DNA from: Paulinella micropora
Lineage: Eukaryota > Cercozoa > Imbricatea > Euglyphida
DNA: 39,138 nt
Direction: 5' to 3'
Assembly (NCBI GenBank): GCA_009731375.1
Contig: BJOX01000347.1
Location: 105,979-145,116 of the forward strand
This document shows, piece by piece, positions 1 through 10,136 of the stretch. Both the position numbers and the translations under genes were made by a program. Position 1 is the stretch's first letter, and every line of letters begins with the position of its first letter. The notes under the pieces are model-generated. The model saw nothing but the letters and a program-made list of their open reading frames with translations, had not been told where the DNA came from and ran no database searches.

Positions 1-128
1 CCGTCTGGAAGTGTTGGAACTGCCCTTGCGGGGGTGTCATTAGAGCCTATCGTCAATTCTTCGTACTCCCCTCACGGGTGAGACGATGGAGGCGCATGTG
101 CAGATTTGCATCAGCCATTGACAGAGAC
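1..128 (+). repeat. SINE family A, 5'-truncated copy
   Basis: This is the 3' half of the SINE seen complete at 27567-27835. It starts at 'ccgtctggaagtg' and ends at 'cattgacagagacac', then runs straight into (TTA)n at 130-183. The copy is cut by the window edge or truncated at its 5' end. Confidence 0.8.
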
Positions 129-130
129 AC

Positions 131-182
<52 letters not shown>

Positions 183-183
183 T

Positions 184-251
184 AGGGAGTACATAGGCCA
201 TCGGTCCTTTCCATGGGCTGATTGGTATAAAGCTCCTAGAGTAATGTTCTA
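184..251 (+). repeat. Repeat family B, 3'-truncated fragment
   Basis: It matches the first ~68 bases of the repeat at 16157-16329 ('agggagtacataggcc'...'taatgttctat') and then breaks off into (TTA)n. It follows directly on the (TTA)n tail of the SINE A copy before it. Confidence 0.75.
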
Positions 252-280
252 TTATTATTATTATTATTAAATTGAACAAC

Positions 281-581
281 AACAACAACAACAACAACAA
301 CAGCAACAAGAACACCAGCAGCAGCAACAACAACAACAACAACGACGACGACGACGACAACAACAACAAACAACAACAAACAGCAAAAAGCAACAACATT
401 TAAAGTATTTTGTTTAATTATTATCATTATTAGTAAAGTGAACAGCAACAACAACAACAACAACAACACAACAACGACAACAATACAACAACGACAACAA
501 TACAACAACAATACAACAACAATTACAACAACAATTACAACAATTACAACTACAACAATTACAACTACAACAATTACAACT

Positions 582-619
<38 letters not shown>

Positions 620-668
620 TACAACAACAATTACAACAACAATTACAACAACAAGTACAACAATAATT

Positions 669-711
<43 letters not shown>

Positions 712-844
712 AACAACGAGAACGATAACAACAACAACAACAACAACAACAAACAACAAACAACAAGGAACAACAACAAAAACAACCAACAACCAACAAC
801 CAACAAAACAACAAACAACCAACAACAACAACAACAACAACAAC
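281..844. repeat. Compound (CAA)n microsatellite
   Basis: About 560 bases of CAA units with CAG, CGA, TTACAACAA and GTACAA variants, broken at ~395-432 by AT-rich sequence. On the minus strand it is (GTT)n and begins exactly at the putative splice donor of the exon at 845-913. All long reading frames over it are homopolymeric artefacts. Confidence 0.9.
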
Positions 845-1116
845 ATGGTCTGCGCGTGTCTCTGTAAAGGAGCGTGTCGTGTCCAGCATGTCTGCGGCCT
901 GTGCAGCAGGCAGCTGTATGTTCTGTGTGTGCTGTGCAGCGGAACGCGTGTCGTACAGCATGTCTGCGGGGGCTTGTGCAGCAGGCAGCTGTGGCTGCCC
1001 CGCACGCGAGGTCTGAGATGCTGCCTTACGCTGCCCGCTTCTTTCGCGATGTTCCGCTGCCTCTCCCTCTGAACCCGGGCGCGCTGTTGCTGCTTTGTCA
1101 CCAATCTGAGACGTTC
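845..1116 (-). CDS. Two exons of an unidentified minus-strand gene
   Basis: The first exon (1030 to 1116, or to 1105 with the nearer acceptor) encodes a Q/R-rich stretch (VTKQQQRARVQRERQRNIAK) and ends at a good donor, GGCAGC|gtaagg. The second (845-913, 23 codons) encodes LPAAQAADMLDTTRSF and ends at CAT|gttgtt, where the (GTT)n array starts. Both are phase 0, so they join cleanly. No ATG is in frame in the first exon, so it is internal. An upstream partial copy of the second exon, with its acceptor, lies at 945-988. I do not recognise the protein. The neighbouring rhodanese gene is on the opposite strand. The plus-strand frame through 983-1164 also stays open and is the alternative reading. 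Confidence 0.45.
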
Positions 1117-1489
1117 CTAGTCCTTAAGCACAATGCACAACTACTTCAAGTTCTTCTTTCTTAGCCGTTTCTGATTGTTGCGGCTTGTGTAGTAGCTCAT
1201 TTGAAAGCTCTCATTAAGGGCTTCTAACTAGCCATGACACAGATTCTGGACGCAAGAATGAACTGAGAACGAAGCGCTTGACGTCATTATTTATTGTACT
1301 CAAGAGCTAGGAAGCTCTCATGGCTGGAACGTACATGTTTCTACTGCACCCCTGCTTGCAGGTCAAAAAGCCCGATGGTAAGGTTATTGTTTTGGCCAAG
1401 GTCCGCTACCCGGCCCTGCCCTCAACCACCTTGCAACTTTGATCTCGTCGTTCTCCAGAATCGTAAAGTGCACTGGCCATGCCCGTCTG

Positions 1490-1529
1490 CTGTTGTCGTT
1501 GTCGTTGTCGTTGTTGTTGTTGTTGTTGT

Positions 1530-1563
<34 letters not shown>

Positions 1564-1581
1564 GGTGATGATGATGATGAT
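1490..1581. repeat. Compound trinucleotide microsatellite (GTT/GAT/GGT)
   Basis: Consecutive blocks of GTT, GAT, GGT and GAT units, followed by (GT)n at about 1594-1628 and 1685-1712. The stretch 1117-1490 before it is unique sequence. In it I see only a possible 16-base micro-exon at 1362-1377 (gcag|GTCAAAAAGCCCGATG|gtaagg), which I could not join to the rhodanese gene in phase. Confidence 0.85.
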
Positions 1582-1628
1582 GCGTGTGTATGGGCGGATG
1601 TGTGTGTGTGCGTGTGTGTGTGTGTGTA

Positions 1629-1681
1629 TAGGCATGTACGTTGTCGTCCTAGGTGGCTGAGGCGATAGTGCTGAGCTGTCC

Positions 1682-1712
<31 letters not shown>

Positions 1713-1732
1713 TGGCGTGTACGTTGTCGGCG
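1629..1732 (+). pseudogene. Two partial copies of the first rhodanese exon and its acceptor
   Basis: 1629-1672 and 1714-1732 repeat the sequence leading into the exon at 1795 ('gcatgtacgttgtcg' then 'gtggctgaggcgatagtgctg'). The copy at 1629 keeps an AG acceptor (cctag|GTGGCTGAG) that the version next to the intact exon has lost. Confidence 0.7.
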
Positions 1733-1794
1733 TGGGCAGTGGAGGTGACTGTACCGTGTTGTTTGCATAGGCGTGTACGTTGTCGTGCTGGGTG

Positions 1795-4319
<2,525 letters not shown>

Positions 4320-4860
4320 ACAGGTTTGTTCTATACGCAAACACTTGTATTAGAGAATACTTGCCACTCGTAGGGTGGGAAGAGTAAATATGATAACTGG
4401 AGAATTAAAAACAAAAAATAGTGTAAATAATCGGGTGACAACTCCATGGTGGAGAGAGAAGCAGGCTGGGAGGTGTAATGGTTATGGCATCCGCCGGGTT
4501 GAGAGGGCGCAGAGCGTAATAATGGTATCAATTAATGCTGTCGGTAATAATTTTATCCATTAACGCTGAGGTCAGGTAACTTCTAGACTAGACTCAGACT
4601 CGCAGGTAGGGCCTGAGGTCGGACAAGACAAATTCAAGTCACCGCAGCTGTGTTGACTGATTGTTGAGACTGAGTCTCAGCTGGACATGAAGGAGTGTAT
4701 CATCTCGTATTTACGCAAACACTTTTAAGCTGACCAAGAAAATACTTGCCACTAGCGGACCGAATTCAGCCTCCCGATATACGCTTCACTACTGCGCATC
4801 AATTATCTCAGTCCCGCTACCGCTCTCAAGTTCGATACTATGATCCTGCCCCTTAGCCTA
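4320..4860. other. Intergenic spacer, 3' flank of the rhodanese gene
   Basis: About 540 bases without a gene. A ~35-base segment ('cgcaaacactt...atacttgccact') occurs twice, at 4336-4368 and 4714-4753. A weak ATTAAA at about 4404 could serve polyadenylation. No other signal was found. Confidence 0.5.
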
Positions 4861-5002
4861 TGTTAGACCTATTAATATATTAATTAGGTTAGACAGTATG
4901 GTCCGGCATATGTAATGAGTGTAGTAAGAGCCATTACTTGTGTCCGGCCTAACTCGTACCCGCGCTTTGTCTTGGCGCCTTTTCCTAAGAAAGTCAAGTT
5001 TA
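4861..5002 (+). repeat. Left terminal inverted repeat
   Basis: It pairs with 12821-12960 along its whole length with a few short indels. The outermost 34 bases hold two direct GTTAGAC motifs (4862-4868, 4888-4894) around an AT-rich near-palindrome (4867-4889). Similarity fades just inside 5002. Confidence 0.85.
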
Positions 5003-5114
5003 GACTGCAGACGATAGTGTCATAGCTACTTAGCTTTTTTGACCTGTCGGTTAACTTCATATCAGAAAGACTACTATGATATATTCGGCCCGCAGTGCAT
5101 ATACCTCCCGAACT

Positions 5115-5150
<36 letters not shown>

Positions 5151-5262
5151 CGCGTACACAGTTGAATTTTTTTTTTCATATGTTCGTTCGTTCGTTCGTT
5201 CGTTCCTTAGTTCGTAATCGCTTTTTGACGTTACGATTTTTTGACGTTACGTCCAAACTTCC

Positions 5263-5330
5263 TTTTGCTGCGCAAGCTTGCAAAAACCTCCAGCACACAC
5301 AACATGACCTTCTCCCCTCTCTCCTAGGTC
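5263..5330 (+). repeat. Direct repeat, copy 1
   Basis: It carries the palindrome GCAAGCTTGC, then 'aaaaacctc', 'cagcacacacaaca' and 'cttctcccctctctcctaggtc'-like sequence. It is matched by 5767-5844 with a short insertion. Preceding it, TTTTTGACGTTACG occurs twice (5222-5235, 5238-5251). Confidence 0.8.
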
Positions 5331-5766
5331 TTGTGTTTTTTCAGACAAAGACCTAGATGGTGCATGTCATTATATGTATGATGATGTAGGTGAATATGCG
5401 TGAATATGCTTGAAGATGGTAGGCATGAGGCGTGACTGATTATGCTACAATGATGTATATGTGTGTGGTGTAATGTGTGTGTATTTTGCTTTCCACCCTT
5501 TTCTCACCACCACCACCCAAGCGAAAAGACATGTAAAAGATGGGTGGGTGGGTGGAATTATTAAAAAAGCAACCGGAAAATTTGCTCTAAGCACTTTTGT
5601 GCTAGAGCGAAAAATCAAATCTGAGGGTGAAGGTGTTGTCTTTGCAATGTTCAAATTTTGGAGCGGGAACAATAGTTCCCTCTTAATTTACTACCGTAAA
5701 TAACACTGCAGCGTTCACTTTTCAGTCTCCCTTACTGCCCACCCACTGATATTTATGAAATGACGC

Positions 5767-5844
5767 TTTTGCTGCGCAAGCTTGCAAAAACCTCATTCAT
5801 TTCACAGCACACACAACAGGAGCTTCTCCCCTCTCTCCTAGGTC
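5767..5844 (+). repeat. Direct repeat, copy 2
   Basis: Second copy of 5263-5330, about 500 bases downstream, with an ~8-base insertion after 'aacctc'. Shortly after it AACGTAACGGCGGT occurs twice (5972-5985, 5991-6004), the reverse complement of the motif that precedes copy 1. Confidence 0.8.
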
Positions 5845-6229
5845 CAGTAAAGATCTCTGACTGCAAATGCCAAATTTTTCCGACCTTCCCAGTCTGATTG
5901 CCTTATTTTTCCTGAATCATACCACAGTCATTAGGCAAAAAGGAAGTACTTTGCAGCATATAGGCGATCTCAACGTAACGGCGGTTTGCAAACGTAACGG
6001 CGGTCTGCTGACTTAAGATTTTTGGTTCATCTTGCATAACTTTCCTTTATGCGAGTGTTATGTGGTCGAACGACTGCTTCACCAGCAGTATCGCTGTTCT
6101 TTCCAGTGCGACCTTGTTACCACAGTCACTGCACGTGTGCTGTAGGTCCGCATAGCAGAGGGGGGGGGCTCTCCTCTTTCACAGATCCGCCAGATCCATT
6201 ATATGTAGCCGACCTCAGTAGATGATACC

Positions 6230-6278
6230 GCAGTTCGTGTCATGAATTTTCGTGCCTCAAATTCACGACATGAACTGC
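6230..6278. promoter_or_regulatory. 20-bp inverted repeat (hairpin)
   Basis: 6230-6249 and 6259-6278 are inverted copies with two mismatches and a 9-base loop. It lies in the non-coding arm. It could be a transcript-end structure or a protein or replication site; the sequence alone does not decide. Confidence 0.6.
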
Positions 6279-6443
6279 GATTAAGGCTTCTAGACATATC
6301 ACACAGGTAATCAATACAGAAGGCCAAAAGCACTCAAAACGACAACCACAAGCAACAGAAAAAATATGTATTACCTTCGAAGTAGATTTTCTTGCGAGCA
6401 GTCCAAGGATGCTATGTTGAATATGCCAGCATATTTAACATTT

Positions 6444-6470
6444 CTACCACACATGCAGTTGGTGTGGTAG
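6444..6470. terminator. Perfect 9-bp hairpin beyond the coiled-coil gene
   Basis: CTACCACAC (6444-6452) and GTGTGGTAG (6462-6470) with a 9-base loop, about 90 bases past the stop of the minus-strand gene 6562-7038. Hairpins at mRNA 3' ends are known from some large DNA viruses and their relatives; that role here is inferred. Confidence 0.45.
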
Positions 6471-6561
6471 GGTCTTTTTAATGTGGAAACCAACACCACT
6501 AAACAGGTATAATAAAAACTAATAGTTTCAACACATATTTGTAGGTTGACTAAAATTCTAA

Positions 6562-7038
6562 TTAGGAAATTCGTCGCCTTTTGTAGGCTTCATACTCTTG
6601 AATGATTTCAGATGAAGTTTTTCCTCCATCAATCATTTTACGAGCACGTATTTCGTCTTCTACACCCATTGGTTGTTCTTCCGCACACAACCAATGCTCA
6701 AGTAGACGTAATTGTTTTTTCTTTTTTTCTTCTTCTCTTTTTTTCTCTCTTTTCAGTTGTTCTATTTTTTCTTTTCGTGCTACTTCATCATTACGTTGGT
6801 CAAGTAATTCATCAATAGCACTCGCCTTATTTTCACATTCTTTCTTTTGTTTCTCTAATTCCATTCGCTCCTGTTCATTGCGGTCAAGTTTGCTTAGTAT
6901 ATTATCCATTCTTGCATCATTATATGTCTTACTTTTTACTAATTCATTACGTGGCTTATCTCTTAATTTCTCTATCCATTTATTGTTTTCTTCTCTATCA
7001 GCATAATCATTATCACTATTATCGCTCTCGTCACTCAT
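6562..7038 (-). CDS. Charged coiled-coil protein of the element
   Basis: 158 residues starting MSDESDNSDNDYADRE and ending YEAYKRRRIS. The N-terminal ~30 residues are acidic and Ser-rich. Residues ~65-115 are a K/E/Q/R-rich helix expected to form a coiled coil (KREKKREEEKKKK), followed by a short non-repetitive tail. No catalytic motif is visible and I do not recognise a family. Codons are AT-rich like those of the integrase gene, suggesting both belong to the same original element. It is divergent from the ORF at 7370, with a 331-base AT-rich intergenic region that should hold both promoters. A hairpin follows its stop. It could be a minor structural or DNA-binding protein. Confidence 0.65.
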   Translation of the reverse strand: MSDESDNSDNDYADREENNKWIEKLRDKPRNELVKSKTYNDARMDNILSKLDRNEQERMELEKQKKECENKASAIDELLDQRNDEVARKEKIEQLKREKKREEEKKKKQLRLLEHWLCAEEQPMGVEDEIRARKMIDGGKTSSEIIQEYEAYKRRRIS

Positions 7039-7369
7039 TTGTGTTCTTATTTATGTGTATTATGAGCACAAATCTATCCTATACCGCACACTTAAAAAGT
7101 CGTCTAGTGAGCTTTTTCGCCTCACCTTTCCCGTCTCCGGTTTGGAAAAATCCATCAAGTATTACCACTTTTCCTTTACGGCTAAATTTTTCCATCCATT
7201 TTCAATTCTTGCCACTTTTTCCCGTGTGAATTCGCTTAAAATACTCCGCACCACCAAAAAAACATTTCCAGAAAACCTTGTGTTTTTTCTCAGAATTTGT
7301 CTTTCTCAGAAAGCAAAAAGTGATTTTTCGCAAAAGGACTAAACCCTTGATGTCTGTGGTGCTGTAGGA
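7039..7369. promoter_or_regulatory. Divergent intergenic region
   Basis: 331 AT-rich bases between the divergent genes at 7038 (minus) and 7370 (plus). Both transcripts must start here, but I cannot point to a convincing TATA box or conserved motif. Confidence 0.4.
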
Positions 7370-7750
7370 ATGTCCGAGGAAGCACCAGTTGAAGAATTTG
7401 CAGACCTTGACATCAACCAACCTTCGCCTGAGACGGAAGTACTGACGGAGAACAAAGAAGTCAAACTGACTGCCCCTACCCCAGCTCAACTAAGAGAAAA
7501 CAAGAGATGCTATGTGAAGTTTTCTTCAATTCCGAATTCGCGAGATCGAGTTTTTAATTTCACTCAGGCAGGCTGTGTGGAGGGAATTCTTATGAGGCCA
7601 TTCCCAACAGGAGCAGATTACCTAGCAGTAACAATTGACGGCAGAGGAGTTGTTAGAGTCTTTCACAAGTGGGCTGCAGCGAAGAGATATTATGTTCAGG
7701 ATGTGGGGGAACCTCTTTACTGCAAGTCTGGCACAGACAATCGTTCTTAA
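7370..7750 (+). CDS. 126-residue protein of unknown function
   Basis: MSEEAPVEEFADLDINQPSP opens an acidic, Pro-rich N-terminal third. Residues ~47-115 look like a compact folded domain with alternating hydrophobics (CYVKFSSIP, GCVEGILMRPFP, YLAVTIDGRGVVRVFHKW). There is no transmembrane segment or recognisable motif. Codon use is more balanced than in the AT-rich integrase gene and resembles that of the right half of the element. The gene converges on the integrase gene; the stop codons are about 50 bases apart with a hairpin at 7756-7786 between them. Confidence 0.6.
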   Translation: MSEEAPVEEFADLDINQPSPETEVLTENKEVKLTAPTPAQLRENKRCYVKFSSIPNSRDRVFNFTQAGCVEGILMRPFPTGADYLAVTIDGRGVVRVFHKWAAAKRYYVQDVGEPLYCKSGTDNRS

Positions 7751-7755
7751 TTTTG

Positions 7756-7786
7756 ATAAAAACTGAGTGTCTTCGGCAGTATTTAT
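7756..7786. terminator. Hairpin between convergent gene ends
   Basis: ATAAAAACTG (7756-7765) and CAGTATTTAT (7777-7786) pair with one mismatch around an 11-base loop, exactly between the stops of the ORF at 7370-7750 and the integrase gene. TTTATT/ATTTATT sequences beside it read as AATAAA on the minus strand. A shared bidirectional 3'-end signal is plausible. Confidence 0.45.
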
Positions 7787-7797
7787 TCTTATTTATT

Positions 7798-8805
7798 TTA
7801 CAAATCTAATATTACTTTCGCCTTTCTTTCTCTTTTACTTGTTCTTATATTATCGCTGTCAATACTTTCTCTTTTTAGTTGTTCTTTTGTTTTCTTTTCC
7901 TTGATAATCTCTTTCGTTTGTTCTTTGATTTCTTTTTCTTCGTCAATAGGTTTTGTAAAATCAGTTTTTAATAAATCTCTAGGGCTCACTAATTCGTCAT
8001 TATTCAAAATTATTTTAAATCCGGTTCGTCCCTTGACTTTATATATAGTTTTACTGAATGTCTTACCACCTTTACTGAAAACATTCCTCTTGTTTTCCTT
8101 ACGGACATTATCGCCAATATTGAATTCATTAATAAGGTTATCACGAGTTATAGTTTGTTTGTTCTTATCTCTCCCAGCAAATACGTCCACGGGTCTGGCC
8201 TGAATTCCCCGATGAACTTTACGATTATATTCATTAACTAAATCTTGAATATAACTTACCCAATCAAAATTTCTATTTGTTTCAAATAAAAGGTCTAACC
8301 ACCTTCTAATACTTCTTATAACTCTATCAACTACAGCAAGTGCTCTGTGGTCTCCTACTTCAACCACATCGTGCTTAATTCCATTTTGAATAAAATATTC
8401 ACGAGTAGCACCTTTATACTCTCCTCCGCTGTCGGTAGTAATTGACTTCGGTTTATAAGGTATAGACTTTAAAGCATAATAAACTTCTTGTGCGGTTTTA
8501 TTTTTCAATGGTTTTATTATTAAAAATCGGCTATGACAATCTATCCAAACAAGCATCCAAGCATAACCCTTATTTCCTTTTTTGTCTTTTATCTTACTCA
8601 TATCCGCCAAGTCTAAGAAAACTTGGTCTAACGGCTTATCAACCCATATTGTATTCCATATTTTCGGGTTTTTCTTTTGGTGGTGTATTTCAAGTGCCTC
8701 CTCTTCTTTTGTCCTTTTTATTTCTTCTCCAGTTGGAGTGTCTTCTAGTTGCATATCCGCATTCTGTGTATCAATAATTGTGTGCTTATGGTCTAAATCG
8801 GGCAT
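7798..8805 (-). CDS. Retroviral/Polinton-type integrase (rve, DDE-like)
   Basis: 335 residues, intact. A charged N-terminal ~45 residues without a visible HHCC zinc motif precedes the catalytic core at ~50-210. Core signatures: FLDLADM (D65), YAWMLVWIDCHSRF, TTDSGGEYKG (D125), then GDHRALAVVDRVIRSIRRW, where D160 stands in the place of the usual glutamate, and NEYNRKVHRGIQARPVDVF. Residues ~225-285 (FNIGDNVRKE...FSKGGKTFSKTIYKV) match the SH3-like C-terminal domain of Polinton/Polinton-like virus integrases. The enzyme joins element ends to target DNA in the nucleus. The ATG lies 7 bases after the stop of the preceding gene, a virus-like tight spacing. The end is basic and Ser/Lys-rich. It is not an LTR-retroelement integrase by context, as no reverse transcriptase is adjacent. 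Confidence 0.88.
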   Translation of the reverse strand: MPDLDHKHTIIDTQNADMQLEDTPTGEEIKRTKEEEALEIHHQKKNPKIWNTIWVDKPLDQVFLDLADMSKIKDKKGNKGYAWMLVWIDCHSRFLIIKPLKNKTAQEVYYALKSIPYKPKSITTDSGGEYKGATREYFIQNGIKHDVVEVGDHRALAVVDRVIRSIRRWLDLLFETNRNFDWVSYIQDLVNEYNRKVHRGIQARPVDVFAGRDKNKQTITRDNLINEFNIGDNVRKENKRNVFSKGGKTFSKTIYKVKGRTGFKIILNNDELVSPRDLLKTDFTKPIDEEKEIKEQTKEIIKEKKTKEQLKRESIDSDNIRTSKRERKAKVILDL

Positions 8806-8812
8806 TATATAG

Positions 8813-9224
8813 TTAAAATTTTAAGAAACATTTTTCAATATCATTATTTTTTTCTTTCTTATTTACCTTTTCAGATTGATTATAAACATTAACGGATATA
8901 TTTGACTTTTTACCCTTCCCTTTCTTTGGCTTTGGCATCTCTTCTTCACTTTCACTCTCACTACTTTCACTCTCCTCGTGTTCAACCACTGGTTTCTTTT
9001 TGTGCTTCGCCCTCTTACTCTCTGCTTTCGCTCTCTTGATTTTCATTTTCGCCATCTTTTCTGCGAGTATGTCAGTAAAGTCAATTTCATCCTCGCTATC
9101 GCTAACTTCTTGCTCTGGCTCCTCGTCATTGTCTCTTTCATTAAGTATGTCATTGGCGAGTTTCTTATTTTCTATCTCTGCGATTTTTCGCTCCATATCG
9201 GTTTCTTCTTCCTTGACGGCGGTG
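8813..9224 (-). CDS. C-terminal part of a charged protein (cut by gap)
   Basis: 137 residues are visible after the gap edge. They contain an acidic block (EEPEQEVSDSEDEIDFTDIL), a K/R-rich block (KMKIKRAKAESKRAKHKKK), an acidic-Ser block and KPKKGKGKKSNISVNVYNQ, ending EKCFLKF. Mixed charge blocks suggest a nucleic-acid- or chromatin-binding or scaffold protein; no family is recognised. Codons are AT-rich and the stop is 7 bases from the integrase ATG, so the two probably form one transcription unit. The reading frame can be drawn through the N run into the gene at 10137-11812, but composition and codon use differ sharply, so I treat them as different genes. Confidence 0.6.
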
Positions 9225-10136
9225 NNNNNNNNNNNNNNNNNNNNNNNNNNNNNNNNNNNNNNNNNNNNNNNNNNNNNNNNNNNNNNNNNNNNNNNNNNNN
9301 NNNNNNNNNNNNNNNNNNNNNNNNNNNNNNNNNNNNNNNNNNNNNNNNNNNNNNNNNNNNNNNNNNNNNNNNNNNNNNNNNNNNNNNNNNNNNNNNNNNN
9401 NNNNNNNNNNNNNNNNNNNNNNNNNNNNNNNNNNNNNNNNNNNNNNNNNNNNNNNNNNNNNNNNNNNNNNNNNNNNNNNNNNNNNNNNNNNNNNNNNNNN
9501 NNNNNNNNNNNNNNNNNNNNNNNNNNNNNNNNNNNNNNNNNNNNNNNNNNNNNNNNNNNNNNNNNNNNNNNNNNNNNNNNNNNNNNNNNNNNNNNNNNNN
9601 NNNNNNNNNNNNNNNNNNNNNNNNNNNNNNNNNNNNNNNNNNNNNNNNNNNNNNNNNNNNNNNNNNNNNNNNNNNNNNNNNNNNNNNNNNNNNNNNNNNN
9701 NNNNNNNNNNNNNNNNNNNNNNNNNNNNNNNNNNNNNNNNNNNNNNNNNNNNNNNNNNNNNNNNNNNNNNNNNNNNNNNNNNNNNNNNNNNNNNNNNNNN
9801 NNNNNNNNNNNNNNNNNNNNNNNNNNNNNNNNNNNNNNNNNNNNNNNNNNNNNNNNNNNNNNNNNNNNNNNNNNNNNNNNNNNNNNNNNNNNNNNNNNNN
9901 NNNNNNNNNNNNNNNNNNNNNNNNNNNNNNNNNNNNNNNNNNNNNNNNNNNNNNNNNNNNNNNNNNNNNNNNNNNNNNNNNNNNNNNNNNNNNNNNNNNN
10001 NNNNNNNNNNNNNNNNNNNNNNNNNNNNNNNNNNNNNNNNNNNNNNNNNNNNNNNNNNNNNNNNNNNNNNNNNNNNNNNNNNNNNNNNNNNNNNNNNNNN
10101 NNNNNNNNNNNNNNNNNNNNNNNNNNNNNNNNNNNN
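9225..10136. other. Assembly gap (912 N) inside the element
   Basis: All N. It separates the AT-rich and balanced-composition halves and may hide gene ends, a junction between two elements, or a missing gene. Confidence 0.95.

Larger units (their letters stand above)
5003..6561. other. Non-coding left arm of the element
   Basis: No convincing gene. It holds a poly-T run (5118-5150), a (GTTC)n tract (about 5183-5207), two copies of a ~70-base repeat (5263-5330 and 5767-5844), four copies of an ACGTTACG-type motif, a G-rich GGGTGGGTGGGTGG tract near 5541-5555 and three hairpins (5584-5608, 6230-6278, 6444-6470). An 80-codon frame at 5461-5703 overlaps two of these structures and is probably not a gene. 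Confidence 0.6.

Noticed and set aside
281-842. Long V-, C-, N- and T-rich ORFs over microsatellites (here and throughout)
   Set aside because: They are translations of simple repeats in all frames, with no flanking coding support.
4441-4512. tRNA gene or SINE head ('ggtgtaatggttatggcatcc')
   Set aside because: It resembles a tRNA D-arm, but no box B or acceptor-stem pairing follows.
5461-5703. 80-codon plus-strand ORF in the element's left arm
   Set aside because: It overlaps a G-rich tract and a hairpin, has an overlapping ORF on the other strand and no protein-like pattern.
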